Below are positions 44,177 through 52,741 of a stretch of 64,000 bases of DNA, one piece after another. The notes under the pieces are model-generated. The model saw only the letters and a program-made list of their open reading frames with translations. It had not been told where the DNA came from and did no database searches. How positions within the stretch are numbered: position 1 is the stretch's first letter; every line of letters begins with the position of its first letter. The translations under genes and the position numbers were made by a program. Source of the stretch: a virus; the IMG/VR virus record IMGVR_UViG_3300048838_001106, positions 1 through 64,000 of that record. One strand, given 5' to 3'.

Positions 44177-44947
44177 TCACCCGCCAAATGCGTTGCTGAA
44201 GCGAGACTGCGTTTTGAAGTCGGTGCCGAGATTCTTGTTGGCAGCCTGTCGAATCTTGTTGCCAGTCGTGTCGGCGTCGCCCATGCCGTATGCTGTAGCG
44301 CCCGCAGCTCCGAGGCCTGCTGTGCCCGCTCCTCCAATTATTGCGCCCTGTACGCCACGTCTTGCGCGGCCTTCTGTCTCCAGAGCCCGTAGAAGTTCGA
44401 AGTGCACCGCATTGTTTTGAAAATTGTCGGTGATCCCCGACAGCTCAGACGCTTCTCGGAAGCTTGGGTGGTGTAGATCTACGTTGTACCTGTTTCCCTG
44501 CTCATTGAGAGTCCTCTCAGCTCCGAACCCGTAACTCGATGGCTCTTGGCGTTTTCTTGAAATGAAGTCGTCATCTAGTCTACGTAGGTTCGATGGCGCA
44601 TTCCATATGTCGCTTAGCCACTCGCCAGGGCCGCCGCCCATGCTACGCCTTAGTGCGTAATCCATGGGTTCCACGCCGGGTATCATATCGCCTATCTCGC
44701 GTGCCGTTGCGTAAGGGTCGCTTAGTCTTTTTAGACCTCCCATCACTGTGTGTGCGCCAAAAAGGCCGTCCAATGGTACGCGTGCATTCACTTCTTTTTG
44801 TATGCTGGGTGCGTCAAAAAGATCGCCTACAGCACCTCCGGCTCCACGTATTGCCGCCGATGCCTGTTTGCTGTCTGACACCATGTTCAGATCTAACAGC
44901 CCCGCCGCACTAGCAACCTTCGCTAGCCCAAATGTGTAAGCGTCCAT
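44177..44947 (-). CDS. Cassette protein with full N- and C-terminal tags
   Basis: 256 residues, ATG with AAGGAG six bases upstream. Leader 'DAYTFGLAKVASAAGLLD'; a Gly-rich segment near residue 35; a helical middle; a second Gly/Ala helix (about 200-218); then the clearest copy of the C-terminal tag, 'YGMGDADTTGNKIRQAANKN' followed by LGTDFKTQSRF. No enzyme motif. Its tag is most similar to that of the 147-residue protein. Confidence 0.7.
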   Translation of the reverse strand: MDAYTFGLAKVASAAGLLDLNMVSDSKQASAAIRGAGGAVGDLFDAPSIQKEVNARVPLDGLFGAHTVMGGLKRLSDPYATAREIGDMIPGVEPMDYALRRSMGGGPGEWLSDIWNAPSNLRRLDDDFISRKRQEPSSYGFGAERTLNEQGNRYNVDLHHPSFREASELSGITDNFQNNAVHFELLRALETEGRARRGVQGAIIGGAGTAGLGAAGATAYGMGDADTTGNKIRQAANKNLGTDFKTQSRFSNAFGG

Positions 44948-44958
44948 CCTAAACTCCT

Positions 44959-46857
44959 TCAGTCCATAATCTCTGAAACTTTGTCGATAATCCGTCGCTT
45001 TCTATACGAAAGCTGTCCCTGCGTCAGGCCCGTCTTCGCTGCGAGCTGTGGATTGCTCAAGATAGGCTTTCCGGAATAGCCTGTCGAGTGTTCAAAGATG
45101 AGTTTGTCGATTGGGTCCATGTCGAAGTATAGCATGTCCACCAGGCCGTCGTCGGAATCTGAGCCCCACACACTCTTTCGCTCGAACAACCCTGCTCCTG
45201 TATCGAGCGACTCAATCAACTCTGGCCTCATTGAGCGCTGCACATCGGCGACCATCTTGCGAGACCACCCTAAGTGATCTGCCAGCTCGACGTCCGTCGG
45301 CTCACGGCCGTTCAGACTCATCAACTCTTCGGTGCTTCTGTGATACGCATTGAACTTGAGCTTCTTGTACTCCGGCACACGCACAGCGTCTTGATGTGTG
45401 TAGACCTCGCGACTGATCTTCTTGAGCCTGTTTGTGACATGCGTTGCCAGCGCTGCGCCGGCGTTTGGGTTGTACGATTTGATGGCTTCGAGAGCCAGGC
45501 CTTTCGCTTTTGTCTCCAGGACAGGCCTGGAGATTGCGCCTGCCCATCGATTGACCTCGGACTGAATAACCGGATCAAGCTGCTGCATCAGAGGCTGAAG
45601 TGTGTGTGGGCCGGGGTTCGCTTTGTAGGCCTCCCACAGTTCGATGTCGCGGGTTTTTACGCTGGATCTTTTATGCATGCCTGTTGTTACTAAGTTCTCT
45701 AGCTCTAGCATGTCACCTCCAGGTAACGGCTTCCACCTGCGGCTCAATGCGGGTCTTAGTGCGTGATCTGTGACAATCTTCTCATAAGTAGGTGAGTTGT
45801 TAACTCTTCGCGCAGGGGAGTATCCACTATTCTGATGCCGTATGTGGTCTATACCTTCGGGCACGATGTCCCCTTCTTCGTAATGGCGTTGCCACGCGCT
45901 CTGATCTTTTTTAGGGATCTTTCGAGTGTCGTACTCAAACACGCGGCTTGTACCGTCGCGGTGTCTTTCCCAGGCAGTTCCTGGGATATGAGACGCCGCG
46001 GCGTACTCCATGGCCACTTCAGGATGTGCAGTTGTCCATCGCAAGTCGTCCGGCGCCGAAAACCTACTTCGCGGGTTGTGCGTTGTACCGTGGTATGCAG
46101 CGCTGCTCGGGGCGTAACCCTCTCCCATAATTGGTTGACCGTCTCTGGTTACTGTATTGGGAGACATCACTTTTTTATTGGGATGTCCGGCCAGTGTCTT
46201 AGCTCTAGCCGACGGTGTCTCGTCCATACGTCTCTTTAGCGTCACCGCGTCGTTCATGCTCCACGCAGACTGTTCTCGCAATGCGTTAAACTCTTCAATT
46301 TTAGCTTTGTTTACGGGGTCGTCAAAGTACTTGCTCTTTATCCTGGGGGTCATGTGGTCAACTAGCGGTGCTTCGGTCTGAGGTATGCCCAAGTGTGTTT
46401 GGAGCGTGCGTTTAAGTTTTCCAGCAGCGCCAAGTGCTGATGACAACAGAGTCGGCGGTGATGCAGTGTGTGGTATGTTTGCTTCTTGTGCCGCCAATGC
46501 GTCGAAGAAGATTCGGTTATACTGGTTTCGGATTTCGGTATTAAACCGGTCTAAGTCTTCTCGAGACACGACACGAACTTCTCTGCGCGGCACCACACCT
46601 CGCTTTAACGCTTCTTCGCGCATACGTGCTGCAGGGAAGTACTCAGGAGATAATTTCTCTGCGTAATCCACAAGTGCGGCCGCTGTGTTGCTTGGAACGC
46701 CGGTCCAGTCATTTGTGCGCATTGCATTCATTAAAGTGTCGGCAGTCACGTCGCTAGGAATAGCCCCAGCACCCTGAAGTTTTTGGATCATCTTGGTGCT
46801 GATTGCGGTCTTTTCCATACCAGGTGGTGGGCCGACCGTCTTATTCTGCATCGTCAT
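44959..46857 (-). CDS. ADP-ribosyltransferase-like / sigma-70-like fusion protein
   Basis: 632 residues, ATG with AAGGAG four bases upstream. Middle part: 'AYHGTTHN' (255-262), 'WTTAHPEVAMEYA' (274-286) and 'IVPEGIDHI' (331-339) match the order of conserved pieces of ADP-ribosyltransferase folds (HGT, strand with Ala-Tyr, final Glu). Residues ~405-632 match sigma factors: region 2-like 'AIKSYNPNAGAALATHV', region 3-like 'GREPTDVELADHLGWSRKMV' (517-536), region 4-like 'KLIFEHSTGYSGKPILS' with a helix-turn-helix and 'SYRKRRI' recognition helix (about 604-623). It lies in the virion operon, so it could be packaged and delivered to redirect transcription. The leader 'GMEKTAI' fits the cassette only weakly. 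Domains are by eye. Confidence 0.75.
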   Translation of the reverse strand: MTMQNKTVGPPPGMEKTAISTKMIQKLQGAGAIPSDVTADTLMNAMRTNDWTGVPSNTAAALVDYAEKLSPEYFPAARMREEALKRGVVPRREVRVVSREDLDRFNTEIRNQYNRIFFDALAAQEANIPHTASPPTLLSSALGAAGKLKRTLQTHLGIPQTEAPLVDHMTPRIKSKYFDDPVNKAKIEEFNALREQSAWSMNDAVTLKRRMDETPSARAKTLAGHPNKKVMSPNTVTRDGQPIMGEGYAPSSAAYHGTTHNPRSRFSAPDDLRWTTAHPEVAMEYAAASHIPGTAWERHRDGTSRVFEYDTRKIPKKDQSAWQRHYEEGDIVPEGIDHIRHQNSGYSPARRVNNSPTYEKIVTDHALRPALSRRWKPLPGGDMLELENLVTTGMHKRSSVKTRDIELWEAYKANPGPHTLQPLMQQLDPVIQSEVNRWAGAISRPVLETKAKGLALEAIKSYNPNAGAALATHVTNRLKKISREVYTHQDAVRVPEYKKLKFNAYHRSTEELMSLNGREPTDVELADHLGWSRKMVADVQRSMRPELIESLDTGAGLFERKSVWGSDSDDGLVDMLYFDMDPIDKLIFEHSTGYSGKPILSNPQLAAKTGLTQGQLSYRKRRIIDKVSEIMD

Positions 46858-46865
46858 ACGTCTCC

Positions 46866-47639
46866 TTACATCCCTTCTCGAACTGTGTTCGCCGCGTCTA
46901 CTGCAAGTCCACCAGCTAGCATCGCACTTAATGCCCCTCCTGCAAATCGACCTGGGTGCTTGCGAAGATACGTCCCCATGTCACCCAGAGACTCTCTCAG
47001 CACGCTGTGTTCTTTGTTGCCTACGCCGCCTCGAATGTACTTGGGGTCGACGGGAAATTCCGACGTGGCAGCTACGGTATGCTTACTGGCTTCCCACCCT
47101 GATGGCGTGTCTTGACCCATAAGAAAGTCAGGGTCGTGACTAAACCTGTCAGCGAACTGCGTGTACGGCATGTCTATGGTGACTGTGCGGGGGTGTCCAA
47201 AGAGTAATTCTTTAGCTTTGCCACGTGCCAGTCTAGCTTCCACTCCGTCAAGGTCGGTTCCTGCCAATGCGTTTAATTCATCCTCATTCATCACCGAAAA
47301 CGTGTTCGCAATAACCGACTGTGGCGTAACGTGAATCTTGTTTTTGCTGTTTTCGACGAAGTTTCCGTCGATGAACGATGCTCCTGTTCCGCCGTACTCA
47401 GGGCGCAGCCCTTCCCGAAGGATTGACTTGTGAGCATCATCAGACGCCGTACCGTGATACAGACGCTGCTGATTAGTCAAGCGGCTGTACGCGCCTGGTG
47501 CCAGCGCGCCAGCTATGCCTACCTGGGCAGCCGCGCCTGCGTAGTCGCCTACGCCCGGCTTATCCGGTTGTTCCAGGCCCAGGCTTTCCATGATGCCTGC
47601 TGTTTTGATGATGAGGTTGTAGCCATCGGTGTAGTTCAT
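46866..47639 (-). CDS. Cassette protein with ADP-ribosyltransferase-like domain
   Basis: 257 residues, ATG start. Leader 'DGYNLIIKTAGIMES' matches the cassette; a Gly/Ala helix lies at about 32-50. The main domain begins 'LYHGTASDDAHKSILREGL' (60-78), continues with 'IHVTPQSVIANTF' (102-114), 'TVTIDMPYTQF' and ends near 'VDPKYIRGG', the typical order of PARP-type ADP-ribosyltransferases. The usual Glu near the last motif is Lys, so activity is doubtful. A C-terminal hydrophobic helix with 'DAANT' recalls the shared tag. T4 Alt is a known virion ADP-ribosyltransferase. Confidence 0.7.
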   Translation of the reverse strand: MNYTDGYNLIIKTAGIMESLGLEQPDKPGVGDYAGAAAQVGIAGALAPGAYSRLTNQQRLYHGTASDDAHKSILREGLRPEYGGTGASFIDGNFVENSKNKIHVTPQSVIANTFSVMNEDELNALAGTDLDGVEARLARGKAKELLFGHPRTVTIDMPYTQFADRFSHDPDFLMGQDTPSGWEASKHTVAATSEFPVDPKYIRGGVGNKEHSVLRESLGDMGTYLRKHPGRFAGGALSAMLAGGLAVDAANTVREGM

Positions 47640-47642
47640 AAT

Positions 47643-48641
47643 TTACTTCTGCGTTACAGGCTTCATTGCGTAGCCAACTTGGTCTCCGTCACGTGCGCGG
47701 CGAACGGTGTACTCTGCGACGGGCTCAGGGATCATGCTGGGCGTTACCATGGTCTCATAAGTTGGGTGTCTTCGGCCGGCGATGACGTCGGATCTAGTCC
47801 TGGGATGCCACTTGCCGTCTTGTAATGGAGTCTCAGGTCTATTCACCAACTTGCCGTCCGCAAACCATTGGCGGCTGTACTCACCGGTTGGGTCGGAAAT
47901 GCGATTTGTTCTGAGCTGGTTTAGGTCCTCTGCGCGCGCGTTTATGTATTCTTGCGGCCCAATTCCTTGCCAATCTGCAGATGCCTCGGGGATAGGGCTG
48001 CCTAGTACTGGATCTTGTTTGAAGTCTGACTTTCTGTAGGCAAACATTCGGTTCGTATGTGGGCTATACCCACCCAGAGCAGCGTCACCGCTGGCGTACC
48101 CCGCTGCAACTTCGGGATGCCTGGACATATAAAACAGCTCTTTCTCTGAAGCCACATCTACTGGGTTGCCTCGATATAATATGTCGCCCGGCGCGTCTGA
48201 GTTTTTTCGAATGAACTCGGCATTGCCAGCAGATGGTACGAACGACTCACCTGGTTTTGGTGCGTGAGCTCCACTAAACCGCCGGTCAAGAGCTTGGCGT
48301 GCTGTGGCCTGTTGCAGTGTACTACTACTACGCGTTCTCAACACGTCTCGGTACGCATGGTGCGGAATCGTTAGTCTTGCTGGAGGACTATTATCATGGA
48401 ATATGCGCGCCCATGCAGGACCGAGTGATTTTTCGATTTCCGCGGTTCCTAGCAACGCATTTGAAAAAGCGTTTTGTCCCTCATGACCGGGTACAAAAGC
48501 ATTGATATTCCGGTTCGGTCCTTGAAACGATTTAGCGTATTCTGGATATTGCTCAGATAGACGCTTGTATAGTTCGCGCATCGGGCGATTCATCGCCACC
48601 TTTTCCACCAACGCTACACCTTCCCAGTATGCACTGCTCAT
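47643..48641 (-). CDS. Cassette protein, ADP-ribosyltransferase-like paralogue
   Basis: 332 residues from ATG 48641; a GTG four codons earlier is possible but too close to its purine run. Leader 'AYWEGVALVEKVA'. The catalytic-type pieces are 'DILYRGNP' (153-160), 'FYMSRHPEVAAGYA' (170-183) and 'IGPQEYI' (227-233, E231). 'HPEVA..YA' and a later 'RHPTYETMVT' are shared with the first half of the sigma-fusion protein (HPEVAMEYA, NSPTYEKIVT), so the two are related. LYRG plus a final Glu suggests an active transferase. Substrate unknown. Confidence 0.68.
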   Translation of the reverse strand: MSSAYWEGVALVEKVAMNRPMRELYKRLSEQYPEYAKSFQGPNRNINAFVPGHEGQNAFSNALLGTAEIEKSLGPAWARIFHDNSPPARLTIPHHAYRDVLRTRSSSTLQQATARQALDRRFSGAHAPKPGESFVPSAGNAEFIRKNSDAPGDILYRGNPVDVASEKELFYMSRHPEVAAGYASGDAALGGYSPHTNRMFAYRKSDFKQDPVLGSPIPEASADWQGIGPQEYINARAEDLNQLRTNRISDPTGEYSRQWFADGKLVNRPETPLQDGKWHPRTRSDVIAGRRHPTYETMVTPSMIPEPVAEYTVRRARDGDQVGYAMKPVTQK

Positions 48642-48671
48642 GCTCGTACTCACATCCCGTTATTAAAAGAT

Positions 48672-48926
48672 CTACATCATCCATCGTCTGTAATTCGACT
48701 CATTTTCGAGGTCCGTTCCAAGTGCGTCGTTCGAAATATTTCGAAGATCGTTAGCTACCGTTCTAGCGTCATTCCACGGGGCGAAGCCGCCGGTGTCTAG
48801 TAGAATACCTGTTGTTCCCACTGCACCTAGAGCGGATGCGGCATGTAGATGGGACAATTCTGGCAGCTTCGTCATCAACCCCGCAACCTTCATTGCGCGC
48901 CGATATCCCATCTCGTAGCTATTCAT
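48672..48926 (-). CDS. Small cassette protein, minimal leader plus tag
   Basis: 84 residues, ATG 48926. It consists almost only of the shared parts: leader 'YEMGYRRAMKVAGLMTKL', a short Ala/Gly hydrophobic helix, and the C-terminal tag 'NDARTVANDLRNISNDALGT' followed by DLENES. It therefore shows which parts define the family. First cassette gene after the baseplate hub, four bases from its stop. Confidence 0.7.
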   Translation of the reverse strand: MNSYEMGYRRAMKVAGLMTKLPELSHLHAASALGAVGTTGILLDTGGFAPWNDARTVANDLRNISNDALGTDLENESNYRRWMM

Positions 48927-48929
48927 GTC

Positions 48930-51104
48930 TTATCCTCTATAGGCAGTTTGTGTCTGGTACACTCGAGCCCTGTAGGCTAGAAGCCTCTCCTGCCACGACC
49001 TCGATGAATCTGATTCGCTTATCCTACACGGATTGCCATCTACGTCTACGCTTTCTTGCTGAGCAATATCCTCGTTAGACACAAGAATTTGGACGTAATA
49101 CGGAGCGCCGTGCCCCTCACTTGGGCTGCTGGCGGATACTAACCCGCGTCTGGTTCCTCGGTCGCCTTGTGCATCGATGAATTGTTCAAGTGTGCAGATG
49201 GGTCTAGCGGCATATGTAAATGCAGCCTCCGGGTCATCCATAAATCTGCGGTAGCCGGGAGTAAGGCGAAAGTCAGGCGCTTCGCCGGTCACAGGCGACG
49301 ACACCACGCGCTCCGCGTTTTCCTTGTTCAATTGAATGGGTTCAATTATGCCTTCATCGCCTCGCAAGCCGAACACCTTCAGCAGGTCAAACAGCACCTT
49401 GTCTTTTGGCTTGTCGGCGCCGTAGAACATCCGCTGGTAATACTCGGACGCTTTTGCTTTTGTTTGGAAAACATCACGTATCGCCTGCACGGGGTGTTCT
49501 GGAGCGATAGATGGTGTGTTGTCGGTGATCTCGTCTATCCCCTCCTTGACCATCTGGTCCATCAGCAGGTCAATGACTTCGGATATCGGAGTGGCATACG
49601 TCATCGACACCTGTGTTGACATGTTCTCCTGCGAGAATGAATGATTGATTTGCGTAACATATGCGATGAGATGAACGCTTGAGTGTTCATTGTCGATAAT
49701 TGCGCTCGGGCATCCTGGTACTATGTATGGATTGTATGGTCCTGATGTGCCCGCATTTCGCTGTGCGGCGCGTGTCCGAAGATGCTCGTACCTGCAGAAC
49801 TTGTACTGAAGCGCGGCGTTCGCTGCACTGGTTCTTTCTGTCTGTTGAAGAAACATGTACCACGTAGGTGTGTTCATGTTGTTGTACACTGGGCCTTTGA
49901 AACGCTCTTCTTTGGTTATGAAGTTGAACACGCTCTCCTCGGAGTGATCCCCTGTTTTCTTCCGAGACAAGCGTTCGTTGGCTTCTGCCGGGTAACCCAC
50001 AGTAAGAGCCCTTGTTAGAACGTCGTTCGGTGACTGCTGCGCGAGCATATTCAGGACATGTGGATTGCCAAGGTATGTGCGCGTCGGCTGACGGGCGTAA
50101 GATTCGTCGTAGGAGAACTGCTCAATCATGCTTGGCCATAGAACGTTGAATCTTGGCGGAATACCAAATATGGTCTGAGGCTTAGTCATGTACGACGCCA
50201 CAACGTTGCGCAGTCTTGGTGGACCACCAGCTACCGTGTCTTCTCCAAAAGGCTCTCGCGTTGTCTCGTCCACCAGCAAGTAGGGCGCGGTGGGCAACAT
50301 CAGAAGCTCGTAATACATCGCCTGAAAGATGGTGGTAACGATGTTGTAGAACGATCCCTGGTCAAGCTGATTGCCCATCTTCGCTAAAGCCTCGATAGCG
50401 GATGTCGACTGCGTGGCTTTTAAGATAGGAAAAATGTGCGGCTCTGCATCTGCGTCGACGCCCACCAGGGATTCGACAAGCACAGATGGTACAAAGCGAT
50501 CTTTGAATTTGACCCTGTCCACCCATGGCTTAAACCATTGTTTGATAACCTCGGCCTGGTCAGACGACGGCATGGTGTCGCCAGACAGGTACTTGATCAG
50601 GCCCTCAACAAACTCAAATGGCCTTCGAATTTTATTGCCGCTCACAAAACCTGTTGTCAGCAAGCCATGCGTCGGTGCGAATGGATTGTTGACAAGCGTT
50701 GTGCCTCCTGTCGTGGACGTCTGCCCCTGAATAATGGTGTTCAGAGACTTAACGACATAAGGGAACAACCTGGTCAGAGACTCCATGAAGTCTACTGCTG
50801 TGTACGATATGTTACGTCCGCCTCCAGTTGACGAGTATGAGAAATTCGTAATCTCACCGTCAAAGGCAAGTCTGAACTCTGGCTTCTTGCCTTCAACTCG
50901 TGCCTGATGCGGATCTAAAGCAAATATCGTTAGCCGAACACGGTCGTCCCTGCCTATTCTTTGAAACACCCTGTCTGCCGGAAAGGTGACAGTTGCAGTG
51001 GGTATTGACCATACTCCGTAGGATATCTGTGCAGATATTGCGGGGCACTGCACGCCTTGCACATACACCAACCAACTCGCCCTGTTGACATACGCTGCAG
51101 TCAT
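48930..51104 (-). CDS. Baseplate hub protein (T4 gp27 / gpD-like)
   Basis: 724 residues; ATG overlaps the previous stop (TCATG on the + strand). The N-terminal 110 residues look like the first domain of hub proteins ('WSIPTATVTFPADRVFQRIG', then 'FDGEITNFSYS', 'ISYTAVDFMESLTRLF'). A beta-rich body follows, with a C-terminal part rich in loops. The hub joins tail tube and spike and frames the channel to the cell. Gene order (tape measure, small tail genes, hub, lysozyme, wedges) supports the call. Confidence 0.75.
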   Translation of the reverse strand: MTAAYVNRASWLVYVQGVQCPAISAQISYGVWSIPTATVTFPADRVFQRIGRDDRVRLTIFALDPHQARVEGKKPEFRLAFDGEITNFSYSSTGGGRNISYTAVDFMESLTRLFPYVVKSLNTIIQGQTSTTGGTTLVNNPFAPTHGLLTTGFVSGNKIRRPFEFVEGLIKYLSGDTMPSSDQAEVIKQWFKPWVDRVKFKDRFVPSVLVESLVGVDADAEPHIFPILKATQSTSAIEALAKMGNQLDQGSFYNIVTTIFQAMYYELLMLPTAPYLLVDETTREPFGEDTVAGGPPRLRNVVASYMTKPQTIFGIPPRFNVLWPSMIEQFSYDESYARQPTRTYLGNPHVLNMLAQQSPNDVLTRALTVGYPAEANERLSRKKTGDHSEESVFNFITKEERFKGPVYNNMNTPTWYMFLQQTERTSAANAALQYKFCRYEHLRTRAAQRNAGTSGPYNPYIVPGCPSAIIDNEHSSVHLIAYVTQINHSFSQENMSTQVSMTYATPISEVIDLLMDQMVKEGIDEITDNTPSIAPEHPVQAIRDVFQTKAKASEYYQRMFYGADKPKDKVLFDLLKVFGLRGDEGIIEPIQLNKENAERVVSSPVTGEAPDFRLTPGYRRFMDDPEAAFTYAARPICTLEQFIDAQGDRGTRRGLVSASSPSEGHGAPYYVQILVSNEDIAQQESVDVDGNPCRISESDSSRSWQERLLAYRARVYQTQTAYRG

Positions 51105-51625
51105 GTGGTCACCACGATATTCAGGTCAATAAGCGCTGCAATGACACATATGCATGCGGTAGCAGCGGCTCTGTATAGTCCATTGTCTGACAGGAAGCGG
51201 TCTAGAATCCACTCTGAGATGGCTGGATGCAGTCCTTTTGCCTCCAGCTCTTGCAGGGCTGGTGTGATGTTGCCGTAGTATGGTCGTAGGATCAGGTCCA
51301 GGTCGAGTACGCGAATCCTTGACCGAAATGTGATGTCCAACGTGTCTTCCTCGTAGTATGGCTTAACCAGGTTACCAAACTCGAACAGAGCTGCGGTGTA
51401 GAGCACCGCTTTAACGGCGGGCGCGCCTGTGGACTCGCTGAGTATGTTGCCTCTGATTACGCGGAGCAGCGCGTTGGCATTAGGCATTGACAGTGCGCCA
51501 AGCAACTTGGCCTCCAGATCCGACTCGGCACTAGTAACGTCGTCTTCCGCCAGGCGCAGCGGAATGCTAACTGTCAGGCCTAAAATAGGGCCGTCGGACC
51601 CCAATTGAATGCTGATGTTGGTCAT
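51101..51625 (-). CDS. Hypothetical tail protein
   Basis: 174 residues; overlaps the following stop TAA at its start and the hub ATG at its end. Mixed alpha/beta with 'DITFRSRIRVLDLDLILRPY' (about 98-117) and a C-terminal Ala/Ile-rich hydrophobic helix. No known motif. Translational coupling with hub and upstream protein suggests a tail-tube or baseplate component. Confidence 0.6.
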   Translation of the reverse strand: MTNISIQLGSDGPILGLTVSIPLRLAEDDVTSAESDLEAKLLGALSMPNANALLRVIRGNILSESTGAPAVKAVLYTAALFEFGNLVKPYYEEDTLDITFRSRIRVLDLDLILRPYYGNITPALQELEAKGLHPAISEWILDRFLSDNGLYRAAATACICVIAALIDLNIVVTT

Positions 51626-52548
51626 TAAATAGCCTCACCAGATAGAGGTATGTTGCCTTGTTTGAAGTCAAGCGTAGACGAGTCGCCGCTCTCGCTTGCT
51701 GTAACCACCGCGGACCCTGCGCGGATCGCAGCATTCACACTGTCTATCGCGGTTGCTACCGTAGTTGTCACAGCAGACGCCTGTGCAAGGCTGCTATGCA
51801 CAGTCATTCGCGCGGCTTCAGCTGGCGTCACGATCGACACTGCAGCTCCTGCTTCGATGAAAATCTGCGATGGGTCATCGTTGGCAAGCGCAAATGTAGG
51901 GCCAGGGGCATCAGATGCGCGAAAAATGCCCACATCTTTGACCAGAACCTGAAACCCTAAACTAACAGACGTCTCCATGTTCCCATCGAGAGACGTAGTG
52001 TTGCCGACTAGATATCCCGTGATGCGTCTCCAGTCATATGCAATAGTGACAGGAAACCCTATGTCTGCCAGTCGCGTGCCTCTGAGCACGTTGTTGTACA
52101 GGATGTGCCACGCATCGTACCAGTTGTCCTGCACCGTGTTGAGCAGTGCGCCTTGGAAGCTGTACATCCTGGCTTTTCTTCCGAAGAAGAAAGCAACATA
52201 GGCGTCTGACAACACTTCACTGACCTGAACTTTTTCCTGACTTGACTCCTGAATATTCTGCAGCAGGAAGTCTAGATAGACGCGTCTTGAGTCTGCTCCG
52301 GTAACCTGCAACACTGCCTGAGCATAGGCCTTTGCTTCGTCTGTCGGCATGGATGCGACAATAGCAGCAGCAGTCTCGTCATCCGGCACCTCTATGTACA
52401 GCCTCGCCTGGGTCTGCTGCGCCGCCGCAGTGGTGTTGCCTGGATTGTATTTTGGTGTGCCAGCAGGATGCTCTGCGTAGACTCCACGAACACGTGCCTG
52501 TGGGTCATTCAGACTGGTGTCACCACCATAAATCGGCCTTCTAGTCAT
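51625..52548 (-). CDS. Hypothetical tail/baseplate protein
   Basis: 307 residues; ATG overlaps the preceding stop by four bases. The centre contains aromatic-rich 'YSFQGALLNTVQDNWYDAWH' and 'LYNNVLRGTRLAD', followed by beta strands ('FPVTIAYDWRRITGYLVG', 'METSVSLGFQVLV'), consistent with a tail-tube-proximal or baseplate plug protein. The C-terminus is Ala/Thr/Ser-rich. Not assigned to a named family. Confidence 0.6.
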   Translation of the reverse strand: MTRRPIYGGDTSLNDPQARVRGVYAEHPAGTPKYNPGNTTAAAQQTQARLYIEVPDDETAAAIVASMPTDEAKAYAQAVLQVTGADSRRVYLDFLLQNIQESSQEKVQVSEVLSDAYVAFFFGRKARMYSFQGALLNTVQDNWYDAWHILYNNVLRGTRLADIGFPVTIAYDWRRITGYLVGNTTSLDGNMETSVSLGFQVLVKDVGIFRASDAPGPTFALANDDPSQIFIEAGAAVSIVTPAEAARMTVHSSLAQASAVTTTVATAIDSVNAAIRAGSAVVTASESGDSSTLDFKQGNIPLSGEAI

Positions 52549-52736
52549 GGACGCCTCTTCGTGACTGTGACTACCATCGGTCTGGTCTCGTGAACCATGC
52601 GTAGACTTCGCGCCACCAGACTGTCGACGTTAACAGCGGCTGGCGTCATTCTTCGGTGGTTGTCGATAATATTCTCGGTATACAGCCTGATAGTTTCAGG
52701 GCCTGATGGGTGCACTATTTTGAGTCTAGATGTCAT
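52545..52736 (-). CDS. Small hypothetical protein after tape measure
   Basis: 63 residues from ATG 52736 (six bases after the tape-measure stop); a TTG at 52745 overlapping that stop is an alternative. Basic, with Arg/Met/Val-rich beta-like strands; no family. Its overlaps on both sides indicate a real coupled gene. Confidence 0.55.
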   Translation of the reverse strand: MTSRLKIVHPSGPETIRLYTENIIDNHRRMTPAAVNVDSLVARSLRMVHETRPMVVTVTKRRP

Positions 52737-52741
52737 AGTGG

